Shown: positions 9,933 to 18,189 of the stretch, in pieces | Numbering within the stretch: position 1 is the stretch's first letter | How the letters are laid out: every line of letters begins with the position of its first letter | Source of the DNA: Clostridium sp. BSD9I1 | Lineage (GTDB): Bacteria > Bacillota > Clostridia > Clostridiales > Clostridiaceae | Reading direction: 5' to 3' | DNA length: 64,000 nucleotides | Assembly (NCBI RefSeq): GCF_900185645.1 | Contig: NZ_FYAM01000006.1 | Span: 248,001-312,000 of the forward strand | The notes under the pieces: model-generated | Database searches by the model: none | Told to the model about the DNA's origin: nothing | What the model saw: the letters and a program-made list of their open reading frames with translations, nothing else | Program-made: the position numbers and the translations under genes

Positions 9933-10040
9933 TTATACAAATACATATAAAACTGGCCAGTTTTATAAAGTAAAGAGCATAAATTTAAATATTAAGAAAA
10001 GTTTTATAAAATCTAAATAATTAAATTGGAGGAAATAACT

Positions 10041-11063
10041 ATGAGTAAATATGAAGAAAGATTAATTATACCAGAAGGATATAAATCAAATTTAAATTTA
10101 AAAGAAACAGAAATAGCTATAAAGAAAATAAAGGATTTCTTTGAGCGATCATTATCAGAAAGACTTAATTTAATAAGAGTATCTGCACCGCTATTTGTAA
10201 GAAATGATAGGGGATTAAATGATAATCTAAGTGGAGTAGAAAGACCTGTAAGCTTTACAGTAAGAGATGATAATGAAGCAGGTGCTGAAATAGTTCACTC
10301 TTTAGCTAAATGGAAAAGAATGGCTCTATATAGATATGGTTTTAAGGTTGGAGAAGGACTTTATACAGATATGAATGCTATTCGTAGAGATGAAGATTTA
10401 GATAACATTCACTCTATATATGTAGATCAATGGGATTGGGAAAAGGTTATAACTAAAGAACAGAGAAATGAAGGATTTTTAGTAGAAATTGTATCAGAAA
10501 TATATAAGGCATTTACTGAAACAGAAAACTATGTTAATAGAGAGTATCCATTTATAGAAAAAATACTTCCAGAAAAAATAACCTTTATAACTTCTCAGGA
10601 GTTAGAGGATAAATTCCCAGGATTTACTCCAAAGGAAAGAGAAGATGCTATCGCAAAGGAACATGGTGCAGTATTTATAATGAAAATAGGAAAAGTACTT
10701 GAATCTGGAGAAAAGCATGATGGAAGAGCTCCAGACTATGATGATTGGGAATTAAATGGAGATATATTATTATGGAACCCAGTGCTTGGTAGAGCGTTAG
10801 AGCTTTCTTCTATGGGTATAAGAGTAGATGAAGAATCACTTTTAAAGCAGCTTAAACTTGCAGGATGTGAAGAAAGAAAGAACTTAGAATTCCATCAAAT
10901 GCTTTTGAATAAGAAACTTCCATACACCATAGGCGGAGGTCTTGGTCAATCAAGAATATGTATGTTCTTTTTAAGAAAGGCTCACATAGGAGAAGTTCAA
11001 TCTTCCATATGGCCAGAAGAAATGATAACTAAATGTGCTGAATATGGAATTGATATACTATAG
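10041..11063 (+). CDS. asnA: Aspartate--ammonia ligase (asparagine synthetase A)
   Basis: 340 residues from ATG 10041, with GGAGG at 10028-10032. The opening [34 protein letters not shown], the [25 protein letters not shown] block and the class-II synthetase-like [23 protein letters not shown] near the C-terminus are AnsA family signatures. It makes asparagine from aspartate, ammonia and ATP, using ammonia rather than glutamine. The preceding T-box senses tRNA-Asn, so the gene is switched on when charged tRNA-Asn falls. It is monocistronic. A structured non-coding block begins 9 bp after its stop codon. Confidence 0.97.
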   Translation: MSKYEERLIIPEGYKSNLNLKETEIAIKKIKDFFERSLSERLNLIRVSAPLFVRNDRGLNDNLSGVERPVSFTVRDDNEAGAEIVHSLAKWKRMALYRYGFKVGEGLYTDMNAIRRDEDLDNIHSIYVDQWDWEKVITKEQRNEGFLVEIVSEIYKAFTETENYVNREYPFIEKILPEKITFITSQELEDKFPGFTPKEREDAIAKEHGAVFIMKIGKVLESGEKHDGRAPDYDDWELNGDILLWNPVLGRALELSSMGIRVDEESLLKQLKLAGCEERKNLEFHQMLLNKKLPYTIGGGLGQSRICMFFLRKAHIGEVQSSIWPEEMITKCAEYGIDIL

Positions 11064-11071
11064 AAATATTA

Positions 11072-11282
11072 CGACGTTTTTAATGTTAAATCTTCCGCAT
11101 TGGTTCTGCATTTAAGAAAGCGTTCACTGCGCAAAGAATCTTTAATATCTCTCAATTTAAATCACCTAAACTTTCTAAACTCGCTGTAGCTCAGACAGTA
11201 GAAAGTTCTTTACGGTGTTTTAAATTGAGAGATAAATAGCTTCTAATTGCTTGTTCAATGCTTTCTACAATGCAGAACCAAT
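11072..11282 (+). repeat. Structured repeat copy 1 (forward)
   Basis: About 210 nt folding into nested helices. The outer arm ATTGGTTCTGCATT (11099-11112) pairs perfectly with 11269-11282 (14 bp). The middle helix ATCTCTCAATTTAAA (11147-11161) pairs perfectly with 11219-11233 (15 bp). The apical helix AACTTTCTA (11169-11177) pairs with 11199-11207 (9 bp). The apical loop carries AACTCGCTGTAGCTCAGACAG-like sequence shared with copies 2 and 3, and TTTACGGTGTTTTAAA follows. The outermost arm, CGACGTTTTTAATG at 11072-11085, has only a degenerate local partner but pairs perfectly with 11750-11763 at the far end of copy 3. No convincing coding frame is present. Confidence 0.8.
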
Positions 11283-11289
11283 ACTAAAT

Positions 11290-11535
11290 TTACACTTATT
11301 AAAGGGCTGATAAGCCCGCAGACCGATAGGTCGTAAGATATTAAGTATTCTATTTTTTATCAGAAATCTTTTATTGTACTACCATATCTTTAACTTGTAA
11401 ATTTTTTATTTATTTAGTATAAGTTCCTGTAATGTTAAGGACTGCCGTCCTAAAAGATCTTTATGTACTGATTCCTAAGATATCTTAGAAATTCAGTTAG
11501 CTGAATTTCTTCCTGCAGCAGTTCACATGAAGAAC
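11290..11535. other. Non-coding spacer between two structured repeats, rich in small hairpins
   Basis: About 245 bp with no convincing gene. It holds back-to-back hairpins GGGCTGATAAGCCC and GACCGATAGGTC near 11304-11333, then GGACTGCCGTCC near 11442-11453, the palindrome CTAAGATATCTTAG near 11475-11488, and AAATTCAG...CTGAATTT near 11489-11508. Whether this is part of one long RNA with the flanking elements or separate decay is not clear from the sequence. Confidence 0.5.
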
Positions 11536-11540
11536 CTTTT

Positions 11541-11763
11541 AATGCTCTGGGAGTATAGAATTTTCATCGTAGAAGACATTGAATAAGCTTTAAAACGGCT
11601 TTATTTATAGATTTAAAATACCGTTAAGAGCCTCCTACTGTTTGAGCCTACGGCGAGTTTAGGAGGTTTAGGAATTTTAAATTTATAAATATTAGCCGTT
11701 TTTAGCGAAATGAACGTCTTCCTAGATGAAAATTTTATGAAACCCAGAGCATTAAAAACGTCG
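11541..11763 (-). repeat. Structured repeat copy 3 (inverted relative to copies 1 and 2)
   Basis: Read on the minus strand, this matches copies 1 and 2 in loop sequences (AAACTCGCCGT...CTCAAACAGTAGG and TCTTAACGGTATTTTAAAT), while the helices differ. Plus-strand pairings are AATGCTCTGGG 11541-11551 with 11743-11753, AATTTTCATC 11559-11568 with 11725-11734, AAAACGGCT 11592-11600 with 11694-11702, ATTTATA and ATTTAAAAT 11603-11619 with 11674-11690 (one G.T), and CCTCCTA 11631-11637 with 11660-11666. Its end CATTAAAAACGTCG (11750-11763) is the exact reverse complement of the start of copy 1. Confidence 0.78.
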
Positions 11764-11852
11764 CAATATCCTCATAAGTTGCAACAATTTTAACACCTTT
11801 TATAGCTTCTTTGAATATATTAGTTGTAGTAATAATTTTTTAAGGAAGAATT

Positions 11853-13577
11853 ATGAGGAATAGTAATATTTCGGAAGTTCCATATCAAAGACCTAATCCT
11901 ACCGATGAAGAAAGGCATATCCAACTTAAATACACCCTTAATGCTGGGGGGAGACCTGAAGATTATGAAAACATACTTGAACTTTTAAGTCCACCAAAGG
12001 ATATAACAACTATAGCTCCTAAAAACAGTGGTAAAAATGTTAAGGTTGCAGTTATAGGTGCTGGAGAAGCTGGTCTTGCAGCTGCATTTGAATTAAAAAA
12101 AATAGGATGTGATATTACTATTTTTGAAGCCTCTAACCGTATTGGAGGCAGAGTATATACTCATTACTTCGATTGTGAAGGGAAATATCCAGCTGAACTA
12201 GGTGCCATGAGAATTCCAGCTTCTCATGAAACTGTATGGCATTATATTAACTTGTTTAAGCTTAATACAGATGTATTTGTCACTAGGAATGTAAATGGAT
12301 TATTTTATATTAGGAAGAGATGGGCTAGAAATGATGCTGAAGGCCTTAGTGTTATGGAAAATATATATCCTGCCTTTAATTTAACTCCTGAAGAAAGGAG
12401 AACTCCCTGGCAACAGCTTGTAGGAAGAATATTTAATAAATATGTATTGTCATTGCCGCCTGAAATTAGAAGAGAGATTATCGAAGTAAAACCAAAGTAT
12501 TCGGAAGCCATAGAAGCAATGGATTGGCTGAACTATGAAATGGCATATGAAAGGTCAGGACTAAGTGAAGATGCTATTACTATGTTAAGTTATTTATCGA
12601 CTTTTGATGTAGCATTCTTTAATGTTGGATTAGTAGAGGTAATGCAAGAAGCTTATACCGCTGATTTTTCATTTACTTATAGAATCCCTCAAGGTAATGA
12701 AAAGCTTACTGCAGCCTTTTGTGAAGCATTAATGAATAAGAGTGATAGTGCTTTTGCAGGAATTAGCTCAACTGAACTTGGAAATGTTAGCTTTCAAATG
12801 AATACTGCAGTTGATGGAATATATAAAGATCCTGATAAGGAGGGAATAATTTTAGAATGTAGAAAAACCCAAGATAATAGCATAAAATATGAAGATTTTG
12901 ATTATATAGTATGTGCTATACCATTTACAAGCCTTAGAAGAATGAATATAACTCCTTTATTCAGTGTAGACAAAATGCATGCTATTGCTTCCCTAAATTA
13001 CGAATCTGGACAAAAGACATACTTTTTTCTTAAAGACAGATTTTGGGAAAAAGGAAACAAAAATCAAAGAATTGTTGGGGGAAGCACTGGCAGCGATTTG
13101 CAAACAATAGCTACGTTTTACCCTTCAGATCACTCTATGCCTGTTCCGGGTAAGCTTAATACATGGGAATTAAAACCTGGGGCATCTCCCAATCAGCCTG
13201 GAGCCTTACAAGTATCCTATAATTGGGGAGAAGATGCAGAAAGAGTTGGGAATAAAAAGATAGACCTTCGTATTATGGATTTTATAAAACAAACTGAAAT
13301 GATTCATTGTCTTCCTAGAGGATATATAGAAGAAAATATGATAGATTATGCCTCTATATACTGGCCTGATGTTCAATATATATGGTCTGGAAGCTGTCTT
13401 ACAAAGCCTAAGGATAAAATTCTATTTTCTTATGTTGTTACTCAGCCTGAGATGAATAATAGGGTCTTCTTTGCAGGGGAACACATATCTCAAAAGCATG
13501 CATGGATTCAAGGAGCGCTTCAAACAGGAATGCTCGCGGCCAATGGAATTGCAGAGCAAATAAAGGCAAGAAAATAG
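11853..13577 (+). CDS. Flavin monoamine oxidase / L-amino-acid oxidase-like protein
   Basis: 574 residues. The FAD dinucleotide fold VAVIGAGEAGLAAAFELKKIGCDITIFEASNRIGGRVYTH begins near residue 65, after an N-terminal extension. The C-terminal FFAGEHISQKHAWIQGALQTGMLAANGIAEQI is the second FAD-binding motif of the amine oxidase family (PF01593). The middle has the hydrophobic substrate domain. Family enzymes oxidise amines or amino acids, usually reducing oxygen to peroxide, which is unexpected in an anaerobe; another acceptor may be used. The start ATG has an AAGGAAG site. It follows the structured non-coding block with no gene in common orientation nearby. The substrate cannot be assigned. 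Confidence 0.85.
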   Translation: MRNSNISEVPYQRPNPTDEERHIQLKYTLNAGGRPEDYENILELLSPPKDITTIAPKNSGKNVKVAVIGAGEAGLAAAFELKKIGCDITIFEASNRIGGRVYTHYFDCEGKYPAELGAMRIPASHETVWHYINLFKLNTDVFVTRNVNGLFYIRKRWARNDAEGLSVMENIYPAFNLTPEERRTPWQQLVGRIFNKYVLSLPPEIRREIIEVKPKYSEAIEAMDWLNYEMAYERSGLSEDAITMLSYLSTFDVAFFNVGLVEVMQEAYTADFSFTYRIPQGNEKLTAAFCEALMNKSDSAFAGISSTELGNVSFQMNTAVDGIYKDPDKEGIILECRKTQDNSIKYEDFDYIVCAIPFTSLRRMNITPLFSVDKMHAIASLNYESGQKTYFFLKDRFWEKGNKNQRIVGGSTGSDLQTIATFYPSDHSMPVPGKLNTWELKPGASPNQPGALQVSYNWGEDAERVGNKKIDLRIMDFIKQTEMIHCLPRGYIEENMIDYASIYWPDVQYIWSGSCLTKPKDKILFSYVVTQPEMNNRVFFAGEHISQKHAWIQGALQTGMLAANGIAEQIKARK

Positions 13578-13618
13578 CAAGAAAAAGCTCCCTGTCTTAG
13601 GGAGTTTTTTTCTTGCTA
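13578..13618. terminator. Bidirectional terminator, amine oxidase / btuD
   Basis: GCAAGAAAAAGCTCCCT and AGGGAGTTTTTTTCTTGC pair around the loop GTCTT. The stem sits between converging genes and overlaps the btuD stop. Confidence 0.88.
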
Positions 13619-14437
13619 GCTGTTTGCTGCTTTATGTTGCTTAGCGATATTTTTACTTACAGGCAACACATGAGGTTTTCCTGTGATTGGATTTTTTATA
13701 AGACATACATGCATATTATAAACTTCTTCAAGATTTTTTTCCGTAAATACAGTTTCCACAGAGCCATGGGCTTTGATGTATCCATCTTTTAATAATATTA
13801 ACGAATCGCTGTATTCTGCTGCTAAGTTGAGATCGTGAAGTATAGTTATAACCGTAATATCTTTACTTAAGAACTTTATAGTGTCTAGTATTTCAATTTG
13901 ATGCTGTATATCTAAGTTTGATATTGGTTCATCTAAAAGAAGTATATCCGTATCTTGAGCTAGTGCTCTAGCAATTATAACTCTTTGTCTTTCTCCGCCG
14001 CTTAATTCATTTATATTTTTATCTTTAAGCTCCCAAGTATTTGTCATTTTCATACAGTCTTCAACTATTTTAAAATCTCTCTCTTGTTCATTCTGAAATC
14101 TTTTAAGGTAAGGAGCACGTCCCATCATAACTATATCTAATGCAGTGAATTCAAAATCGATATTTGTGTTTTGAGGAACGGAAGCTAAATTTTGAGCTAA
14201 ATCCTTACTTGAAAGTGAATTAATATCATTATTATCTATATATACTTTTTTATTACTCACGGGAACGGCCCTAGATATGTTTTTTAAAAGCGTTGTCTTA
14301 CCAGATCCATTAGGTCCTAAAATAGTATAAAATTTTCCTTTAGTAAATTCTAAATTTATATTATGAAGTATATTCTTATTTCCGTATCCATAATTTAAAT
14401 CTTTTACAATAAGAGAAAAACAGTTTTCAGTAGGCAT
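13616..14437 (-). CDS. btuD: Corrinoid ABC transporter ATP-binding protein
   Basis: 273-residue ATPase of the FecE/BtuD group. Walker A GPNGSGKTTLLK, the Q-loop region SVPQNTNIDF, signature LSGGERQRVIIARALAQ, Walker B ILLLDEP and the H-loop ITILHDLN are all intact. It powers import through the permease encoded just upstream, whose stop codon it overlaps by one base (TAATG), giving translational coupling. The operon lies behind a cobalamin riboswitch, so the substrate is most likely cobalamin or cobinamide rather than an iron chelate. It is the last gene and ends in a shared terminator. Confidence 0.9.
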   Translation of the reverse strand: MPTENCFSLIVKDLNYGYGNKNILHNINLEFTKGKFYTILGPNGSGKTTLLKNISRAVPVSNKKVYIDNNDINSLSSKDLAQNLASVPQNTNIDFEFTALDIVMMGRAPYLKRFQNEQERDFKIVEDCMKMTNTWELKDKNINELSGGERQRVIIARALAQDTDILLLDEPISNLDIQHQIEILDTIKFLSKDITVITILHDLNLAAEYSDSLILLKDGYIKAHGSVETVFTEKNLEEVYNMHVCLIKNPITGKPHVLPVSKNIAKQHKAANS

Positions 14438-15489
14438 TAAGTCACCTTCTTTTTATTTTTTATTAATAAATATATAAAATAAGGAGCTCCAAATACAGAG
14501 GTTATGGCTCCCACAGGAATTTCAGCAGGTGGCACTAAAATCCTGGCTAAAGTATCAGCTATTATCATAAATATAGCGCCACCTATAGCTGAAAAGGGAA
14601 GAAGGGTTCTATGATCTGGACCTACAAGTAATCTTAGCATATGAGGAATAATAAGACCTACAAAGCCTATTATTCCACTTACAGAAACACAGGCAGCTAC
14701 AATTATAGATGATATTACAAGTAATATTTTCTTAACTTTATCAACATCTACGCCAAGGCTTGAAGCTGTCTCATCACCTGTAAGCATTATATTCAAATCA
14801 CGTGCATATATAATCATTAAAATACATCCAAGTATTATAAAAGGCAGTAATGACAATACCTGTTTCCAGTTGGCTGAAGCTATGCTTCCCATAGTCCAAA
14901 ATACTATTTGTTCTACTTGCTCTCTATTAAATATCATTATGAGTGAAATTAAAGAAGATAATAAAAAGCTCACAGATACTCCAGCCAGCAGCAGTACATT
15001 TGTTGGAATCTTTGTACCAGTTTTAGCTATACTATACACTATTATAGTAGTAAGTATAGCGCCGAAAAAGGCAAACACAGTTACAAGGTTCATTCCTAGA
15101 AACATAACTTGAAGCCCCATAACTATTGCGATAGCGGCTCCCAATGCTGCTCCTGAGGAAATTCCAAGGACATAGGGATCTGCCATAGGATTCTTAAATA
15201 TAGCTTGAAATGAAGCTCCTACCACGGATAGCCCCGCACCTATAAGTGCAGCCATAAATATCCTTGGAAGTCTTATATTTGTTATAATAAGAATCTGAGT
15301 ATTTGATACATTACTTAAATCTATAAAGGCACCAATAAAAGGGATTTTAGATAAAAGTATTTTCATGGTTTGAATAAAAGTTATATTAGCGACACCTAAA
15401 GTGCTAGATAGTATTATTAGCACCAATAAAATAGCTATAGTTACTAAAAGTAATGTTCTATAGTAGATTCTTTTTTTGTCAATAGACAT
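14437..15489 (-). CDS. btuC: Corrinoid ABC transporter permease (FecCD family)
   Basis: 350 residues with about ten hydrophobic segments and the FecCD hallmarks RLPRIFMAALIGAGLSVVGASFQAIFKNPMADPYVLGISSGAALGAA and a C-terminal GFVGLIIPHMLRLLVGPDHRTLLP. It forms the homodimeric channel of a BtuC2D2-type importer. GGGGGG is the ribosome site, and the gene begins 28 bp after btuF. Assignment to corrinoids comes from the upstream riboswitch, since BtuC and FhuB/FecCD are alike in sequence. Confidence 0.9.
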   Translation of the reverse strand: MSIDKKRIYYRTLLLVTIAILLVLIILSSTLGVANITFIQTMKILLSKIPFIGAFIDLSNVSNTQILIITNIRLPRIFMAALIGAGLSVVGASFQAIFKNPMADPYVLGISSGAALGAAIAIVMGLQVMFLGMNLVTVFAFFGAILTTIIVYSIAKTGTKIPTNVLLLAGVSVSFLLSSLISLIMIFNREQVEQIVFWTMGSIASANWKQVLSLLPFIILGCILMIIYARDLNIMLTGDETASSLGVDVDKVKKILLVISSIIVAACVSVSGIIGFVGLIIPHMLRLLVGPDHRTLLPFSAIGGAIFMIIADTLARILVPPAEIPVGAITSVFGAPYFIYLLIKNKKKVT

Positions 15490-15517
15490 TAAAATCCCCC
15501 CATTAGGTAATTAAAGA

Positions 15518-16474
15518 CTATTTAAACGCTTCAGGGTGAACAATTTTTGCCATAGCTTCAAGTCCATCAGCTAGTCTTGGTCCCTGTCTATCAAGCATGT
15601 TATTATCTATTTCAAATAAATTTCCTTTTTTAATAGCATCTAAATCTTTATAGCCTTTAGCTTCTTGAAGTCTTTTCTTGTAATCGAAATATACGGGACA
15701 TATAACCATATCTGGATTTTTTTCTAATACTTTTTCTACACTATATTTCCAGTTAACAGCATCCTTAGCTATATTGTTACCACCAGCCATAGTTATCATT
15801 TTATCTATGAATGTATCTGATCCAGCAGTAAAATCTCCATATGGTCCAAAATCTATAACGTAGTAAACTGATGGAGTTTCTTTTCCTGCAACCTTGGCTT
15901 TAACATCTTCAACTTTTTTCTTCATATTGTTTATTACTTCAAAGGCTTTATCATTAGCATTTAAAACTTCACCTAATTTTTCAATAGTATTATAAGCGCC
16001 TTCGAAATCTTCCTTTCCATAAAGAACTACTACCTTTACCCCTAAAGATTCAAGTTTTTCTAGCATTTCCTTTGGAAAGTGAGTTGATCCTATAACTAAA
16101 TCAGGTTTTAAGTCTACAATTTTTTCTATATTAGGTTGTTGGAGTGTACCTATGGATTGCACATCTTTTACTTCTTTAGGAAAGTCACAGAAATCTGTTC
16201 TCCCTATTAATTTATTCATTTTTCCTAGATAGTATATTGTTTCAGTAATATTTGGACCTACAGATATTATCTTTTGTGGCTCTTTATCTATAGTTATGTC
16301 TCTTCCAGATGAATCTTTAATAGTTAAAGGATATTTAGTGTTCTCTTTTTTTTCTATAGTAGCGTTTTCTTGATTATCTTTTGTGGCATTTTTATTATTT
16401 CCACAGCCAACAAAGGAAAATGCTAAAATAAGAGTTAAAATTATTGCGGATAATTTTTTGAACTTAGTGTACAT
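15518..16474 (-). CDS. btuF: Corrinoid-binding lipoprotein
   Basis: 318 residues with a lipoprotein signal (FSFVGC, lipid-modified Cys24) and the PF01497 periplasmic-binding fold: ITIDKEPQKIISVGPNITETIYYLGKMNKLIGRTDFCDFP and the PDLVIGSTHFP segment. In a Gram-positive cell it is anchored to the membrane outer face and delivers substrate to BtuC. It is the first gene after the cobalamin riboswitch, whose terminator hairpin ends about 32 bp upstream of the ATG. AAGGAGG is the ribosome site. The choice of cobalamin over ferric siderophore rests on the riboswitch. Confidence 0.9.
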   Translation of the reverse strand: MYTKFKKLSAIILTLILAFSFVGCGNNKNATKDNQENATIEKKENTKYPLTIKDSSGRDITIDKEPQKIISVGPNITETIYYLGKMNKLIGRTDFCDFPKEVKDVQSIGTLQQPNIEKIVDLKPDLVIGSTHFPKEMLEKLESLGVKVVVLYGKEDFEGAYNTIEKLGEVLNANDKAFEVINNMKKKVEDVKAKVAGKETPSVYYVIDFGPYGDFTAGSDTFIDKMITMAGGNNIAKDAVNWKYSVEKVLEKNPDMVICPVYFDYKKRLQEAKGYKDLDAIKKGNLFEIDNNMLDRQGPRLADGLEAMAKIVHPEAFK

Positions 16475-16505
16475 TTAAAAGTTCCTCCTTAATGATATGT
16501 ATAAA

Positions 16506-16536
16506 TAAAAAGCCATTATCTTATTAAGATAATGGA
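16506..16536 (-). terminator. Expression-platform terminator of the cobalamin riboswitch
   Basis: Read on the minus strand, CCATTATCTT pairs with AAGATAATGG (16526-16535 and 16513-16522) around a 3-nt loop, then CTTTTTATTT. It lies between the aptamer and btuF, so ligand binding should act by premature termination. Confidence 0.85.
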
Positions 16537-16579
16537 GTTCTTTTACAGGACTACCATTAGCTTATCCACGTAAGCTAAA

Positions 16580-16735
16580 TGAGCTGTGTTTACAGGCAGG
16601 TATCCTGGCTTAGATTCATTGCATATTAACGCCTTCCCCGATTGAGTGGCATAATGCTAATATACTCATCTTTACAGTGGCGGGACCGCAGAAGTATTTA
16701 ACTTCTTTCCCATTTAATCCATTTGGAACCTATAA
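16580..16735 (-). ncRNA. Cobalamin riboswitch upstream of btuFCD
   Basis: On the minus strand the conserved order is present: GGGAA near the 5' end, GCGGTCCCGCCACTGTAAAG, then GCCACTCAATCGGGGAAGGCG, and the B12 box AAGCCAGGATACCTGCC at about 16594-16610. The aptamer is followed by an intrinsic terminator and then btuF. Adenosylcobalamin or another corrinoid is expected to switch uptake off. Confidence 0.95.
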
Positions 16736-16754
16736 ATTTTATGTATTAAATTAT

Positions 16755-16784
16755 ATTATAATATATGACTAAAAGTTATGTAAA
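16755..16784 (-). promoter_or_regulatory. Promoter of the btuFCD riboswitch transcript
   Basis: Minus-strand TTTACA (16784-16779), an 18-bp spacer and TATAAT (16760-16755) lie about 20-25 bp upstream of the first aptamer helix. Confidence 0.7.
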
Positions 16785-16789
16785 GCCTA

Positions 16790-17061
16790 CAATTTTGACT
16801 TTGTTTTATGTAGTATTTCCATATAAATTTAATTTTATTATAACCCGAATTGAGTTTAACATTTATAATATTATATGTCAAGATAACAGAATTAAATTCA
16901 TGAATATGTTTTCATAGAAAGTTTTTTGATAATTATTAATTTAAATTGAGATGTGTACTTGCATTTATTTTTTTACGTTGATAAAATTAACATTAATTAA
17001 AAACTCGCATTTTGAAGTTCTGGTAACTTAAAATTGATGACTAGTAAAAGGAGTATATATT
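16790..17061. other. Divergent intergenic region between btuF leader and pduX
   Basis: AT-rich spacer with no gene. A second riboswitch on the pduX side is not visible. The pduX ribosome site AAAAGGAG lies at the right end. Confidence 0.5.
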
Positions 17062-17889
17062 ATGGAAGCGACAACCATTTATCCAGGCAGTATTGGAGAA
17101 ATAGTTCAAGGAAGATATAATGGAATAGATGTATTATGTTCATGTCCTATAAATCTTTTCACCGAAGTAAAAGTATGGGAAAGTGAATCTCCACATGTTA
17201 AAAATAGATATAGCAAATCCTCTAAGTTTTTAAATAATATACTTGTAGAATGGGGAGAGGAGCAATATATACATACTCTAGATATTCTTATTAAATCCTC
17301 TATAACAAGAGGAAAAGGATTTGCTAGCAGTACAGCAGATTTATGCGCACTTTATCACTCCCTAATTAAATTATTTAAAAAGCCTTTTAATCAGGAAGAG
17401 CTTGTTAGAAATTGTATAGCCATAGAGCCTACAGATAGCATAATATTTAAAGAACTTTGTATATTTGACTATAAAAATGGAATGTATACTGAGGAGCTAG
17501 GAAAATATTTGGAGTTTGATATATTGGTATTTGAGGGAAATAAAACAATAAATACTATTGAGTTTAACAATAAAAAATTGCCTTCTCTTAGCAATATAGA
17601 TGATTTGATTCCAATTTTAAAGGATGGAATTAAGTCTCGCGATATAAAAAAAATTGCTCATTGTTCTACTCAAAGCATTATAAGAAATGAAAAAAGACTG
17701 TCCTATGAGATACTTCCTACTATACTTAATATATGTGACGAATTAAATGGATATGGAATAATTGGAGCTCATAGTGGAGATGCTCTAGGAATAATATATG
17801 AAAAGGACGTAAATTTAAGTATTTTATCAAAATATAAGGATAAGCTTAAAAATTATAAAACATATTCACTTAAAACTATTAAATTATAA
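17062..17889 (+). CDS. pduX: L-threonine kinase PduX (GHMP kinase)
   Basis: 275 residues. The N-terminal ATTIYPGSIGEIVQGRYNGIDVLCSCPINLFTEVKV and the GHMP phosphate loop ITRGKGFASSTADLCALYHSL (about residues 84-104), then a C-terminal GIIGAHSGDALGIIY, match PduX. The enzyme phosphorylates L-threonine, which CobD converts to (R)-1-amino-2-propanol phosphate, the linker to the lower ligand of cobalamin. It diverges from btuFCD. Neither cobD nor pdu microcompartment genes are in view, so its role here is corrinoid salvage or synthesis rather than propanediol use. Confidence 0.85.
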   Translation: MEATTIYPGSIGEIVQGRYNGIDVLCSCPINLFTEVKVWESESPHVKNRYSKSSKFLNNILVEWGEEQYIHTLDILIKSSITRGKGFASSTADLCALYHSLIKLFKKPFNQEELVRNCIAIEPTDSIIFKELCIFDYKNGMYTEELGKYLEFDILVFEGNKTINTIEFNNKKLPSLSNIDDLIPILKDGIKSRDIKKIAHCSTQSIIRNEKRLSYEILPTILNICDELNGYGIIGAHSGDALGIIYEKDVNLSILSKYKDKLKNYKTYSLKTIKL

Positions 17890-18025
17890 AGCTATTTAAA
17901 TACATATAAAATTACTTGGTGTAAAAGATTACATATGGAAGCAAGAAGAATGTAGAAAAAAGAAGAAAAGGGCAGTAAGTTTCATATAAGTAAAGGTAAA
18001 TTTGTCTTAACAAAAGTTTTATATT

Positions 18026-18189
18026 TGCTTAATGAGTGCTTTTTCTATAAAATAGTATAAATTTAGACGGTATAAACTTTATACAAATATACAAAAGTTT
18101 CGCGGTAATAAATACCACAAAACAGGAATATGCCTTTCGTACCTTGTTTGGATGAGAGGTTTTTTTATTTCAAAACAGGGGGGCTTTTT
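18026..18189 (+). promoter_or_regulatory. brnQ leader with promoter and intrinsic terminator
   Basis: TTGCTT (about 18027-18032), a 17-bp spacer and TAAAAT precede a leader of about 125 nt. The leader contains GTATAAACTTTATAC and then CCTTTCGTACC...GGATGAGAGG (18133-18159) followed by TTTTTTATTT, just before the GGGGGG ribosome site. A terminator in the leader implies attenuation. The CCTTTCGT...terminator resembles T-box terminators and the segment TTTAGACGG recurs in the asnA T-box. However, no T-box core is present and the leader is too short for a full T-box. Confidence 0.5.

Noticed and set aside
18000-18189. Full T-box in front of brnQ
   Set aside because: The AGGGTGGNACCGCGG core and Stem I are missing; only a terminator and short shared words are present.
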